Positions 24,698-33,917 of a stretch of 64,000 bases of DNA are shown one piece after another. Numbering within the stretch: the first letter of the stretch is position 1; each line of letters starts with the position of its first letter. Both the position numbers and the translations under genes were made by a program. The notes under the pieces are model-generated. The model had not been told where the DNA came from, did no database searches, and worked only from the letters and a program-made list of their open reading frames with translations. Source of the stretch: Streptomyces sp. NRRL S-455 (GTDB taxonomy: Bacteria > Actinomycetota > Actinomycetes > Streptomycetales > Streptomycetaceae); the NCBI RefSeq assembly GCF_000717875.1, contig NZ_JOCT01000035.1, positions 1-64,000 on the forward strand, written 5' to 3'.

Positions 24698-25314
24698 GGC
24701 ACGTCGGACTGATCGCCGGGGCGGCGGCGACGGCGCTCGTCGCCGCCGGCGCGATCACCTACGCCGTTGCCGGGGACGACGGCGGCGACAAGACGCCCTC
24801 CGCCGAGTCCGCGGACGCCGGGTTCGCGCGGGACATGGCGGTGCACCACCAGCAGGCCGTGGAGATGTCGTACATCGTGCGCGACCGCACCAAGGACGAG
24901 GAGGTGCGGCGCCTCGCGTACGACATCGCGCAGACGCAGGCCAACCAGCGCGGCATGATGCTCGGCTGGCTCGACCTCTGGGCCCTGCCCAAGGTGTCCT
25001 CCGAGCCCCCCATGACCTGGATGGGCATGGGCGACATGGCCTCCGGCAAGGACGGCGCGCTGATGCCGGGCATGGCGACCAACAGCGAGATGAAGAAGCT
25101 CGGCGAGCTCAGCGGGAAGCAGGCCGAGGTCTACTACCTCCAGCTGATGACGGACCATCACAAGGGCGGCGTCCACATGGCCGAGGGCTGTGCGCGGAAA
25201 TGCACGGTCGGGGTGGAGAAGCGGCTCGCGCAGGGCATGGTGGAGGCGCAGGAGTCGGAGATCGACCTGATGGCGGACATGCTGAAGGAGCGGGGTGCCG
25301 AGCCGCGCTCCTAG
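24694..25314 (+). CDS. DUF305 protein, possible copper-binding
   Basis: A 206-residue secreted or anchored protein. An N-terminal hydrophobic segment (residues about 3-25, HVGLIAGAAATALVAAGAI) leads to a DUF305 four-helix domain. Conserved pairs are AVHHQQAVEM (about residue 50) and MTDHHKGGVHMA (about 150), with a methionine-rich middle (PPMTWMGMGDMASG, LMPGMATN). The His/Met pattern resembles ferritin-like or copper-storage proteins; copper binding is an inference from residues. The GTG start overlaps the DUF3105 stop by 4 bp. Confidence 0.9.
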   Translation: MRHVGLIAGAAATALVAAGAITYAVAGDDGGDKTPSAESADAGFARDMAVHHQQAVEMSYIVRDRTKDEEVRRLAYDIAQTQANQRGMMLGWLDLWALPKVSSEPPMTWMGMGDMASGKDGALMPGMATNSEMKKLGELSGKQAEVYYLQLMTDHHKGGVHMAEGCARKCTVGVEKRLAQGMVEAQESEIDLMADMLKERGAEPRS

Positions 25315-25486
25315 CACCGCGAGTGCGCGGCCTGGCCGGCCTACGACCGGGCCAGGGCTGCTGTCGTGTTGAGGGCTTCCGACTCGTGGTAACGCGGCGC
25401 CGTCGCCTTTCGGCCCTCCTCAGCCGTGGCGCGCTCGTCCCGTACTCCCAGCCCGTGGGGGTGGATCGAGGGATGCTGGTGGCACC

Positions 25487-26236
25487 ATGCGAATGCTCTG
25501 CGTCCTCGCCGTCCTGGTGGGCGCGAACCTGCTCAACAACTGGCTCGCGCCCGGCGCCTACGTGCCCACCTGCGTGGTCGCGGCTGCCACGCTGCTGCTG
25601 ATCGCCCGGTGGGACGGTCTCACCCTCGCCGATCTCGGGCTCGACAGGGCTGCCTCGTACCGGGGGCTGCGCTGGGCGGCGATCCTGGTCGGCGCGGTTC
25701 TTGCCGTCTTCTTGGCCGGGCTCGCCCTGCCGGCCACCAGGGAGGCGTTCGAGGACGAGCGCGCCGTGGGCCTGACCCTGGGGGAGCTGCTGTGGCGGGT
25801 GCTGGTCCGGGTGCCGGTCGGCACGGTGCTGCTGGAGGAGGTCGCCTTCCGCGGTGTCTTGTGGGCCATGGTGCGGCGCCGGCGCGGTACCGCGTGGGCC
25901 ACGGCTGTGTCGTCGCTGCTGTTCGGGCTCTGGCATGTGCTTCCCTCGCGCGGGCTGAGCCGGGCCAACGAGGCCGCGGCGGTACTCGGCACGGGGCCGG
26001 TGGGCAGCGCGCTGCCGGTCGTGGCCGCCGTCGTCGCCACGACCGCGGCCGGCGTCGTCCTGTGCGAGCTGCGGCGCCGGTCCGGAAGTCTGCTGGCGCC
26101 CGCGGCGCTGCACTGGGCCGTCAACGGCTTCGGCTATGTGCTGGCCTGGGGAACGGGTACGTCCGGTCGTACGGGCGCCGCTGAGCTCCTGGCGGCACCG
26201 CTGACCTTCGCAAGGGGACGGGGTGGCCCGGGGTGA
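25487..26236 (+). CDS. CPBP-family intramembrane metalloprotease
   Basis: A 249-residue polytopic membrane protein with about six helices. The glutamic protease motif EEVAFRG lies at about residue 124 in a helix context (VGTVLLEEVAFRGVLWAM). The following motif FGLWH (about 147) and the late HWAVNGFGY (about 206) supply the histidines and asparagine that complete the site in Rce1/CAAX-type enzymes. Bacterial members process prenylated-like or bacteriocin proteins or confer immunity; no substrate is adjacent. The gene ends 45 bp before nadE on the same strand. Confidence 0.88.
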   Translation: MRMLCVLAVLVGANLLNNWLAPGAYVPTCVVAAATLLLIARWDGLTLADLGLDRAASYRGLRWAAILVGAVLAVFLAGLALPATREAFEDERAVGLTLGELLWRVLVRVPVGTVLLEEVAFRGVLWAMVRRRRGTAWATAVSSLLFGLWHVLPSRGLSRANEAAAVLGTGPVGSALPVVAAVVATTAAGVVLCELRRRSGSLLAPAALHWAVNGFGYVLAWGTGTSGRTGAAELLAAPLTFARGRGGPG

Positions 26237-26280
26237 CCCAGGCCACCCCATTGCGTCGCTCTGACGATTACACTGGGCCC

Positions 26281-28035
26281 GTGCCTCAACTACGTCTCGC
26301 CCTGAACCAGATCGACTCGAGCGTCGGCGACCTCGCCGGGAACGCCGAGTCGATCGTCCGCTGGACCCGGCACTCCGCCGAGCAGGGAGCGCATCTCGTG
26401 GCGTTCCCGGAGATGGCCCTGACCGGGTATCCCGTCGAGGACCTGGCCCTCAGGTCGTCCTTCGTGGAGGCCTCCCGCGCCGCGCTGCGGAGCCTGGCCG
26501 CCCGCCTGGCCGACGAGGGCCTCGGCGAGCTGCCGGTGATCGTCGGCTACCTCGACCGCTCCGCGACCGCCCAGCCCAAGTACGGCCAGCCGGCCGGCGC
26601 GCCGCAGAACGCGGGAGCGGTGCTGTACGGCGGCGAGGTCGTCCTGAACTTCGCCAAGCACCACCTGCCGAACTACGGCGTCTTCGACGAGTTCCGCTAC
26701 TTCGTGCCCGGCGACAGCATGCCGGTGCTGCGCGTCCACGGCGTCGATGTCGCCCTGGCCATCTGCGAGGACCTCTGGCAGGACGGCGGCCGTGTCCCGG
26801 CGGCCCGCTCCGCGCAGGCGGGTCTGCTGGTCTCGATCAACGCGTCCCCCTACGAGCGCGACAAGGACGACACGCGCCTGGAGCTGGTCAGCAAGCGGGC
26901 CCAGGAGGCCGGCTGCACCACGGCGTACCTCGCCATGATCGGTGGCCAGGACGAGCTGGTCTTCGACGGTGACTCGATCGTGGTCGACAGGAACGGCGAG
27001 GTCGTGGCGCGGGCGCCGCAGTTCGCCGAGGGCTGTGTGGTCCTGGACCTGGACCTGCCCGCGGCGTCGGCGGACGCCCCGACCGGGGTGGTGGACGACG
27101 GCCTGCGCATCGACCGGGTGGTCCTCTCGGAGGACCCGGTGGCGCCGTACGAGCCGGAGCTCACCGGCGGCTACGCGGACCGACTGGACGACGACGAGGA
27201 GGTCTACTCGGCGCTGGTCGTGGGCCTGAGGGCGTACGTCGCGAAGAACGGCTTCAAGTCGGTGCTGATCGGTCTGTCCGGCGGTATCGACTCGTCGCTG
27301 GTCGCGGCGATCGCCTGTGACGCGGTGGGCGCGCAGAACGTGTACGGCGTGTCGATGCCGTCGAAGTACTCCTCGGACCACTCGAAGGACGACGCGGCGG
27401 AACTGGCCCGGCGCACGGGCCTGAACTACCGCACGGTCGCGATCGAGCCGATGTTCGACGCGTACATGGGCTCCCTGGGTCTGACGGGCCTCGCGGAGGA
27501 GAACCTCCAGTCCCGGCTGCGCGGCACCCTGCTCATGGCCATCTCCAACCAGGAGGGCCACATCGTGCTGGCCCCCGGCAACAAGTCGGAGCTGGCGGTC
27601 GGCTACTCGACGCTCTACGGCGACTCGGTCGGGGCGTACGGCCCCATCAAGGACCTCTACAAGACGGCGGTCTTCCGCCTGTCCGAGTGGCGCAACCGGG
27701 CCGCTCGCGAGCGCGGCCAGACGCCGCCCATCCCCGAGAACTCCATCACCAAGCCCCCGAGCGCGGAACTCCGCCCCGGCCAGGTCGACACGGACTCGCT
27801 CCCCGACTACCCGGTGCTGGACGCGATCCTGGAGCTGTACGTCGACCGGGACCGTGGCGCCGACGAGATCGTCGCGGCCGGCTTCGATCCCGCCCTGGTC
27901 GCGAAGACGCTGCGCATGGTGGACACGGCGGAGTACAAGCGACGGCAGTATCCGCCGGGCACGAAGATCTCGCCGAAGGGCTTCGGCAAGGACCGGCGGC
28001 TGCCGATCACGAACGGGTGGCGGGAGTCGCTCTGA
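26281..28035 (+). CDS. nadE: Glutamine-dependent NAD+ synthetase
   Basis: Final step of NAD synthesis: amidates nicotinic acid adenine dinucleotide, with ammonia channelled from glutamine. At 584 residues it has two domains. The N-terminal nitrilase-type glutaminase (about 1-270) holds the triad Glu in AFPEMALTGYP, Lys in NFAKHHLPNYG and Cys in LAICEDLWQDGG. The C-terminal synthetase (about 320-584) has the pyrophosphatase P-loop GLSGGIDSSLVAAIA, a VYGVSMPSKYSSDHSK block and the closing KISPKGFGKDRRLPIT. GTG 26281 starts PQLRLALNQID, the first family-conserved segment. Confidence 0.96.
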   Translation: MPQLRLALNQIDSSVGDLAGNAESIVRWTRHSAEQGAHLVAFPEMALTGYPVEDLALRSSFVEASRAALRSLAARLADEGLGELPVIVGYLDRSATAQPKYGQPAGAPQNAGAVLYGGEVVLNFAKHHLPNYGVFDEFRYFVPGDSMPVLRVHGVDVALAICEDLWQDGGRVPAARSAQAGLLVSINASPYERDKDDTRLELVSKRAQEAGCTTAYLAMIGGQDELVFDGDSIVVDRNGEVVARAPQFAEGCVVLDLDLPAASADAPTGVVDDGLRIDRVVLSEDPVAPYEPELTGGYADRLDDDEEVYSALVVGLRAYVAKNGFKSVLIGLSGGIDSSLVAAIACDAVGAQNVYGVSMPSKYSSDHSKDDAAELARRTGLNYRTVAIEPMFDAYMGSLGLTGLAEENLQSRLRGTLLMAISNQEGHIVLAPGNKSELAVGYSTLYGDSVGAYGPIKDLYKTAVFRLSEWRNRAARERGQTPPIPENSITKPPSAELRPGQVDTDSLPDYPVLDAILELYVDRDRGADEIVAAGFDPALVAKTLRMVDTAEYKRRQYPPGTKISPKGFGKDRRLPITNGWRESL

Positions 28036-28053
28036 CGAACCCGGCCAGGGACC

Positions 28054-28680
28054 TCACAAGGTCGCCGTCTGCGACGCCGGAGCCCAGGCGAACCCGTCCG
28101 GGTCCGTGAACGCCCCGGCGTCGCCGCCGATCGTGATCCGGTGGGAGCCGGTGCCGTCGGGGGAGACGCCGGCGACCTTGGCGAGGCCGCGGCGCTTGTA
28201 CAGCGCCAGCTTGACGGGCGCCGAACCGGTGGCGAACTCGACGTACTTGCCGCCGAAGCTCTTGCCCACGGTGAGGCCGTGCTCGACGTAGAACTGCTTG
28301 GCGGCCCGCACGTCCTCGACGCCGAGCAGCAGGACGAGCTCGTCGAAACGCCTGGTCGCCGGGCCGGTGTTCTTCTTCGACGACGACGCGATCTGCCAGA
28401 TCGTTCCGTCCGGGGCCTGGACGACGCCCCCGTAGCCCCACAGCGACTTGGCGGCGGGCTTCAGGGTCGCGGCACCGGCCGCCACGGCCGCGTCGACGAG
28501 GGCGTCGACGTCGGCCGGCTGGGAGACCACGAGCGACAGCGTGAACCCGCGGAACCCGGTGGTCGGTGCCTGAGAGGCCCGCAGGCGCACCTGCCCGCCC
28601 AGCTCGAAGGCGGTGGTGTAGAAGCGTTCGGCGGCGGGGAGGTCGGTCACCTCGAGGGTGACGCATGCGATGGACGTCAT
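28054..28680 (-). CDS. VOC-superfamily (glyoxalase-like) protein, two-repeat
   Basis: A 208-residue vicinal-oxygen-chelate fold protein with two beta-alpha-beta modules. The first, MTSIACVTLEVTDLPAAERFY (about 1-115), is followed by DGTIWQIASSSK. The second, VLLLGVEDVRAAKQFYVEHG, ends in DPDGFAWAPASQTATL. Members include glyoxalases, dioxygenases and bleomycin-type resistance proteins; I cannot assign a ligand. The start is ATG 28680. It converges with nadE (18 bp apart) and is followed upstream by another VOC gene on the same strand. Confidence 0.86.
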   Translation of the reverse strand: MTSIACVTLEVTDLPAAERFYTTAFELGGQVRLRASQAPTTGFRGFTLSLVVSQPADVDALVDAAVAAGAATLKPAAKSLWGYGGVVQAPDGTIWQIASSSKKNTGPATRRFDELVLLLGVEDVRAAKQFYVEHGLTVGKSFGGKYVEFATGSAPVKLALYKRRGLAKVAGVSPDGTGSHRITIGGDAGAFTDPDGFAWAPASQTATL

Positions 28681-28759
28681 GGAAATGACGCTAATCGCGC
28701 CGCCGGGACCCCGCTTCTCGATTCCTGACCGGTGCGGCCCGCACGGCATCCGGGTGGCG

Positions 28760-29209
28760 TCAGCCCTCCTGCCGCCGCTTCAGGCTCGCCAGCAGCTCGT
28801 GCAGCGGCTCCGTCGCCCGCCGCCGGTACTCCTGGACCGCCCAGCCGTTGCCGTCCGGATCCTGGAAGTGCATGAACGTGGCGCCGTCGTCCGGGGCGTA
28901 CTGGACCGGCTCCGAGACGTCGAGCCCGCGGGCGACGAGCTCCGCGCGGGCCGCCTTGATGTCGGCCACGCACAGCTGCAGACCCTGGTAGGAGCCGGGG
29001 GCCGGGGTGGGGCCGGGGGTCATCTCCCAGATCGATTCGCCGAGGGCGATCGAGCAGCCCGAGCCGGGCGGCGTCAGCTGGACGATCCGCATGCCGGGCA
29101 TGACCTCCTGGTCGATGTCCACGTGGAAGCCGACCTTGTCCCGGTAGAAGTCCCGGGCCCGGTCGATGTCGCTCACGGGCAGCGGGATGACTTCGAGGGT
29201 GATGTCCAC
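28760..29209 (-). CDS. VOC-superfamily (glyoxalase/bleomycin resistance-type) protein
   Basis: A 149-residue single-subunit VOC protein, the standard length for dimeric members. It starts MDITLEVIPLPVSDIDRARD, and the conserved helix DFYRDKVGFHVDIDQEV follows. The second module starts GLQLCVADIKAARAELVARG and ends FMHFQDPDGNGWAVQEY, which carries the usual C-terminal metal-ligand Glu. It lies about 80 bp upstream of the two-repeat VOC gene on the same strand, and 28 bp downstream of the pyridoxamine-oxidase-like gene, so all three may form one minus-strand unit. Function unknown. Confidence 0.88.
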   Translation of the reverse strand: MDITLEVIPLPVSDIDRARDFYRDKVGFHVDIDQEVMPGMRIVQLTPPGSGCSIALGESIWEMTPGPTPAPGSYQGLQLCVADIKAARAELVARGLDVSEPVQYAPDDGATFMHFQDPDGNGWAVQEYRRRATEPLHELLASLKRRQEG

Positions 29210-29237
29210 GGCGAGACTCCTTCGTCTTCGTCCGGCG

Positions 29238-29750
29238 TCATGCGAACCGCCACCTCGTCTGGCTGAACGGCTCTCCCTTACCGAAGCCGAAAACGGTACG
29301 CGGCGCCACCGAGTAGACGGCCGCGTGGCCCGCGCCGTGGTGGAAATACCCGTCCCGTACCTCGAAGTGCCAGAAGCTGCCGTACTTCGCCTCCCACGCC
29401 GCGGCCAGTTCCCGTAGCCGGGCGTCGTCGGTGACGCGCGCCGCCTCGCCCTCCACCACCAGGTCGTAGCCCGCGTTCCAGGTGTTCGTGCCGGTGGTCA
29501 GCACCACGTGCGGGTTCTCCGCGAGGTTCCGCGCCTTGCGTTCCTCCGGGCCCGTGCAGAAGTGCAGGGCGCCCTCCGACCAGACCGCCGGCAGAGGGGT
29601 GACGTGCGGTCGTCCGTCCGGCCGTACCGTCGTGATCCAGAAGAGCTCCGCCGCCTTCAGCCGCGCCTCGGCGTCCTCCCAGTCGGTGGCGGTGGCGGTC
29701 TCGTCGCTGTAGCGCCGGTCCAGCCGGGTCTCCGGGTGCAGGGTGGTCAT
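29238..29750 (-). CDS. Pyridoxamine 5'-phosphate oxidase-like flavin/F420-binding protein
   Basis: A 170-residue split-barrel protein. The flavin-binding order is typical: LFWITTVRPDGRPHVTPLPAVWSEG (about residues 36-62), LHFCTGPEERKARNL, PHVVLTTGTN, then DLVVEGEAARVTDD. Many actinobacterial members bind F420 or heme rather than FMN, so the cofactor is left open. ATG 29750 (MTTLHPETRLD) has GGGAGGA upstream; an in-frame start 27 bp earlier lacks support. It is divergent from glnE. Confidence 0.86.
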   Translation of the reverse strand: MTTLHPETRLDRRYSDETATATDWEDAEARLKAAELFWITTVRPDGRPHVTPLPAVWSEGALHFCTGPEERKARNLAENPHVVLTTGTNTWNAGYDLVVEGEAARVTDDARLRELAAAWEAKYGSFWHFEVRDGYFHHGAGHAAVYSVAPRTVFGFGKGEPFSQTRWRFA

Positions 29751-29908
29751 GAGTGTCCTCCCGACCTCTCGCTTCACAAGGCAGACCCGGTCCGTCCACG
29801 GAACTCATCGGAGTCCACGCCGGGGTCTGCGGTTAGGCTCAAAGCCGTACGACCTTGATCCGAGGAAAATCCGAGGAAAGACCGAGGCGAGACCGAGGGA
29901 GGCCCGGA

Positions 29909-32900
29909 ATGACGGCGGCGCCGGGGCGCAGGAGCAGTACCTTCACACGGCTGCTGCGGCACGGGTTCACCGACGCCTCCGCCGCCGAGCGGCTCCTGGA
30001 CAGTCCCGAGCTCGTGCCGCTGCGCGACGACCCGGTGCTGCTGGACGCGCTGGGCGCGACCGCCGACCCGGATCTCGCGCTCCTCGGGCTCGTCCGGCTG
30101 CTGGAGGCGCAGCCGGACCCGGGCGCGCGCCGGGAACTGCTCGACACGCTGATCTCGTCCAAGCCGCTGCGCGACCGGCTGCTCGGGGTGCTCGGCGCCT
30201 CCACCGCCCTCGCCGACCACCTCACCCGGCACCCGGAGGACTGGCAGGCGCTCGTCATGTACGAGGCGTACGACCTGCACCCGGGCGTGGAGGAGTTCGA
30301 GGCCGGCCTCGCGGAGGCGGACGACCCCGTCTCCCTGCGCGTCGCCTACCGGCGCTGCCTGCTGTCCATCGCCGCCCGGGACGTGTGCGGTACCACCGGC
30401 GTCGCCGAGTCCGCCGCCGAGCTCGCCGACCTCGCCACCGCCACCCTGCGCGCCGCCCTCGGCCTCGCGCGGGCCGCCGCGCCCGAGGACGACGCGCTGT
30501 GCCGGCTCGCGGTCATCGCGATGGGCAAGTGCGGCGGCCATGAGCTCAACTACGTCTCCGACGTGGACGTCATCTTCGTGGCGGAGCCCGCCGAGGAGGC
30601 CGACGAGACCAAGGCCCTGCGCGCCGCGACCCGGCTGGCCTCGCACCTGATGCGGATCTGTTCCGAGACGACGGTCGAGGGGTCCATCTGGCCGGTTGAC
30701 GCCAACCTCCGGCCCGAGGGCAGAAACGGTCCGCTGGTGCGGACCCTCTCCAGCCACCTCGCCTACTACCAGCGCTGGGCCAAGACCTGGGAGTTCCAGG
30801 CGCTGCTCAAGGCCCGCCCGGTCGCGGGCGACCTGGAGCTCGGCGAGGAGTACGTGGCCGCGGTCCAGCCCCTGGTGTGGAAGGCCGCCGAGCGCGAGAA
30901 CTTCGTGCCGGACGTGCAGAAGATGCGCCGCCGGGTGGTGGAGAACATCCCCGCCGCCGAGGTCGACCGCCAGCTGAAACTCGGCCCGGGCGGCCTCCGG
31001 GACGTCGAGTTCGCCGTGCAGCTGCTCCAGCTGGTGCACGGCCGGGCCGACACCTCCCTGCGCAGCGGTACGACCCTCGACGCGCTGGGGGCCCTCGCCG
31101 CCGGCGGCTACGTGGGCCGGGCCGACGCCGCGCAGCTCGACGAGGCCTACCGGTTCCTGCGCACCATGGAGCACCGGATCCAGCTGTTCCGGCTGCGCCG
31201 CACCCACCTCGTGCCCGAGGAGGAGGCCGAGCTGCGCCGCATCGGCCGCTCCCTCGGGCTGCGCACCGACCCGGTCGCCGAACTGCTGCGCGAGTGGAAG
31301 CGGCACGCCACCGTCGTACGCCGGCTGCACGAGAAGCTGTTCTACCGGCCGCTGCTGGACGCGGTCGCCCAGCTCGCCACCGGCGAGGCCCGGCTCAGCG
31401 CCGAGGCGGCCCGGGAACGCATGGTCGCCCTCGGCTACGCCGACCCCGCCTCCGCCCTGCGCCACCTGGAGGCGCTGGCCTCCGGCGTCACCCGCAAGGC
31501 CGCCATCCAGCGCACCCTGCTCCCCGTCCTGCTGGGCTGGTTCGCCGACTCGGCCGACCCGGACGCGGGTCTGCTCAACTTCCGCAAGGTGTCGGACGCG
31601 CTCGGCAAGACGCCCTGGTACCTGCGGCTGCTCCGGGACGAGGGCGCCGCGGCCGAGAACCTCGCCCGGGTGCTGTCCGCCGGGCGGCTCGCACCCGACC
31701 TGCTGATGCGCGCACCGGAGGCGGTGGCGCTGCTCGGCGACGGGGACGGCGGCGGTCTCGAGCCGCGGTCCCGCGCCCACCTGGAGCAGGAGATCCTCGC
31801 CGCGGTCGGCCGGGCCGACGGGGCCGCCCAGGCGGTCGCCGCCGCCCGCGGGGTGCGCCGCCGTGAGCTGTTCCGTACGGCCGCCGCCGACATCGTCGGC
31901 TCGTACGGCACCGAGGAGCAGCCCGCCGAGGCCGACCAGGGCGCCCTGGTCGACCGGGTCGGCGGCGCGGTGTCCGACCTGACGGCCGCGACGCTCGCCG
32001 GCACGCTCCGCGCGGTCGTGCGTGACGGCTGGGGCGACAGCCTGCCGACCCGGTTCGCGATCATCGGCATGGGCCGGTTCGGCGGCCACGAGCTGGGCTA
32101 CGGGTCCGACGCGGACGTGCTGTTCGTGCACGAGCCGCGCGACGGCGTCGACGAGCGCGAGGCCTCGCAGGCGGCCAACAAGGTCGTCTCCGAGATGCGC
32201 CGGCTGCTGCAGATCCCCAGCGCCGACCCGCCCCTGCTCATCGACGCCGACCTGCGCCCCGAGGGCAAGTCCGGTCCGCTCGTGCGCACCCTCACCTCTT
32301 ACGCGGCGTACTACCGTCGCTGGTCCCTGACCTGGGAGTCGCACGCCCTGCTGCGGGCCGAGCCGGTCGCCGGGGACGAGGATCTCGGCCGACGGTTCAT
32401 CGAGCTGGTCGACCCGCTGCGCTACCCGGCGGACGGGCTCGCCGACGAGGCCGTCCGCGAGATCCGGCGGCTGAAGGCACGGATGGAGTCCGAACGGCTG
32501 CCGCGCGGCGCGGACCCGAAGCTGCACGCCAAGCTCGGGCCGGGTGGTCTGTCGGACGTGGAGTGGACCGTGCAGCTGCTGCAACTGCGGCACGGCGCGG
32601 CCGAGCCGGGCCTGCGCACGACCCGGACCCGGGAGGCTCTGGCCGCCGCCCGCGCGGCCGGGCTCATCACGGACGAGGACGCGGCGACCCTGGACGAGGC
32701 CTGGGTCCTCGCGACCCGCGTCCGCAACGCGGTGATGCTGGTACGCGGCCGGGCCGGCGACACGTTCCCCACGGAGCCCCGCGAGCTGGCCGCCGTGGGA
32801 CGGTACCTGGGCTACGGCCCGGGCCACGCGGGCGACATGCTCGACGCGTACCGGCGGACGGCACGCAGGGCGCGGGGCGTCGTGGAGGAGCTGTTCTACG

Positions 32901-32917
32901 GGATCGCCGAGCGCTGA
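29909..32917 (+). CDS. glnE: Bifunctional glutamine-synthetase adenylyltransferase/deadenylase
   Basis: Covalently inactivates and reactivates GSI-type glutamine synthetase. At 1002 residues it has two related nucleotidyltransferase halves. The deadenylating N-terminal half has GMGKCGGHELNYVSDVDVIF near residue 210; the adenylylating C-terminal half has GMGRFGGHELGYGSDADVLF near 725. Both keep the SDxD metal motif, and each is followed by its helical EAL-type bundle (GPGGLRDVEFAVQLL and GPGGLSDVEWTVQLL). ATG 29909 has GAGGGAGG upstream. glnB and the GSI target glnA are not in the window; the GSII encoded at 57.9 kb is not a substrate of this enzyme in known systems. Confidence 0.96.
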   Translation: MTAAPGRRSSTFTRLLRHGFTDASAAERLLDSPELVPLRDDPVLLDALGATADPDLALLGLVRLLEAQPDPGARRELLDTLISSKPLRDRLLGVLGASTALADHLTRHPEDWQALVMYEAYDLHPGVEEFEAGLAEADDPVSLRVAYRRCLLSIAARDVCGTTGVAESAAELADLATATLRAALGLARAAAPEDDALCRLAVIAMGKCGGHELNYVSDVDVIFVAEPAEEADETKALRAATRLASHLMRICSETTVEGSIWPVDANLRPEGRNGPLVRTLSSHLAYYQRWAKTWEFQALLKARPVAGDLELGEEYVAAVQPLVWKAAERENFVPDVQKMRRRVVENIPAAEVDRQLKLGPGGLRDVEFAVQLLQLVHGRADTSLRSGTTLDALGALAAGGYVGRADAAQLDEAYRFLRTMEHRIQLFRLRRTHLVPEEEAELRRIGRSLGLRTDPVAELLREWKRHATVVRRLHEKLFYRPLLDAVAQLATGEARLSAEAARERMVALGYADPASALRHLEALASGVTRKAAIQRTLLPVLLGWFADSADPDAGLLNFRKVSDALGKTPWYLRLLRDEGAAAENLARVLSAGRLAPDLLMRAPEAVALLGDGDGGGLEPRSRAHLEQEILAAVGRADGAAQAVAAARGVRRRELFRTAAADIVGSYGTEEQPAEADQGALVDRVGGAVSDLTAATLAGTLRAVVRDGWGDSLPTRFAIIGMGRFGGHELGYGSDADVLFVHEPRDGVDEREASQAANKVVSEMRRLLQIPSADPPLLIDADLRPEGKSGPLVRTLTSYAAYYRRWSLTWESHALLRAEPVAGDEDLGRRFIELVDPLRYPADGLADEAVREIRRLKARMESERLPRGADPKLHAKLGPGGLSDVEWTVQLLQLRHGAAEPGLRTTRTREALAAARAAGLITDEDAATLDEAWVLATRVRNAVMLVRGRAGDTFPTEPRELAAVGRYLGYGPGHAGDMLDAYRRTARRARGVVEELFYGIAER

Positions 32918-32944
32918 CTCGCGGGCCGCGGCGCGGGGAGCGGG

Positions 32945-33823
32945 TCAGGTCCTCGGCCGCGGTACCGGCTCGCCCCCGCCCCGGGACGGATCCGGCCGCT
33001 GGGCCGGCACCAGCTTCGGCAGGGTGTACGGCTGCCTCCCGTACCAGAGCCTCGCCACCGCGAACCCGAACGCCAGGCACAGCATGCCACCGACGGCATC
33101 AAGCCAGAAGTGGTTGGCCGTGGCGACGATCACCACCAGCGTCAGCGCCGGGTACAGCAGCCCCAGCACCCGCACCCAGGGGACCGCCGCCAGGGCGAAG
33201 ATCGTCAGGCCGCACCACACCGACCAGCCGATGTGCATCGACGGCATCGCGGCGTACTGGTTGGACATGTGCTTCAGGTCGCCGGACGCCATCGAGCCCC
33301 AGGTCTGGTGGACCATGACCGTGTCGATGAAGTCGCCGCCGTTCATCAGCCGCGGGGGCGCCAGCGGATACAGGTAGTAACCGACCAGGGCGACGGCGGT
33401 CGTCGCGAACAGCACCAGGCGGGTCGCCGCGTAGCGGCCGGGATGGCGACGGTACAGCCACACCAGGACACCCAGCGTCACCACGAAGTGGAGTGTGGCG
33501 TAGTAGTAGTTCATGCCGATGATCAGCCAAGTCACCGAGTTGGCGACGTGGTTGACGGACTCCTCGACGGCGATGCCCAGATAGTGCTCGGCCTTCCAGA
33601 TCCAGTCGGCGTTGCGCAGCGCCTCGGCCTTCTGCTCGGGCACGGCGTTGCGGACGAGCGAGTACGTCCAGTAACTGACCGCGATCAGCAGGATCTCGAA
33701 CCAGAACCGGGGTCGCCGGGGGGTGCGCAGCCGGCGCAGCGAACCCTGCCGGGTCCCGGCCGCGACGTGCTGCGGAAGGGCCGATTCCCGGCCTTCCGGC
33801 GTCGTCACGGTCGTGTTACCCAT
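32945..33823 (-). CDS. PAP2-family membrane phosphatase/phosphotransferase
   Basis: A 292-residue polytopic membrane protein of the PAP2/inositolphosphorylceramide-synthase-like group. After an N-terminal Arg-rich cytosolic tail there are about six helices. The motif block APPRLMNGGDFIDT (about 155-170) is followed by NQYAAMPSMHIGWSVW (the C2-type SxxxHxxW motif) and NHFWLDAVGGM (the C3-type HxxxD motif), giving the catalytic histidines and aspartate. Likely lipid-phosphate transfer or dephosphorylation at the outer membrane face; the lipid is unknown. It converges with glnE, 27 bp between stops. Confidence 0.87.
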   Translation of the reverse strand: MGNTTVTTPEGRESALPQHVAAGTRQGSLRRLRTPRRPRFWFEILLIAVSYWTYSLVRNAVPEQKAEALRNADWIWKAEHYLGIAVEESVNHVANSVTWLIIGMNYYYATLHFVVTLGVLVWLYRRHPGRYAATRLVLFATTAVALVGYYLYPLAPPRLMNGGDFIDTVMVHQTWGSMASGDLKHMSNQYAAMPSMHIGWSVWCGLTIFALAAVPWVRVLGLLYPALTLVVIVATANHFWLDAVGGMLCLAFGFAVARLWYGRQPYTLPKLVPAQRPDPSRGGGEPVPRPRT

Positions 33824-33917
33824 AGGCGCAAAGTTTGCCAGAAGAGGACTTCCTCACCGATCATCCCGCGGCCTGGTGCGGGCCGCATGTTCTACGGCGA
33901 GATCAGGCCAGAGGATC

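Noticed and set aside
29774..32827. 1017-residue minus-strand frame opposite glnE
   Set aside because: Shadow of glnE. It has no start signal and its composition is dominated by Gly, Arg, Val and Gln.
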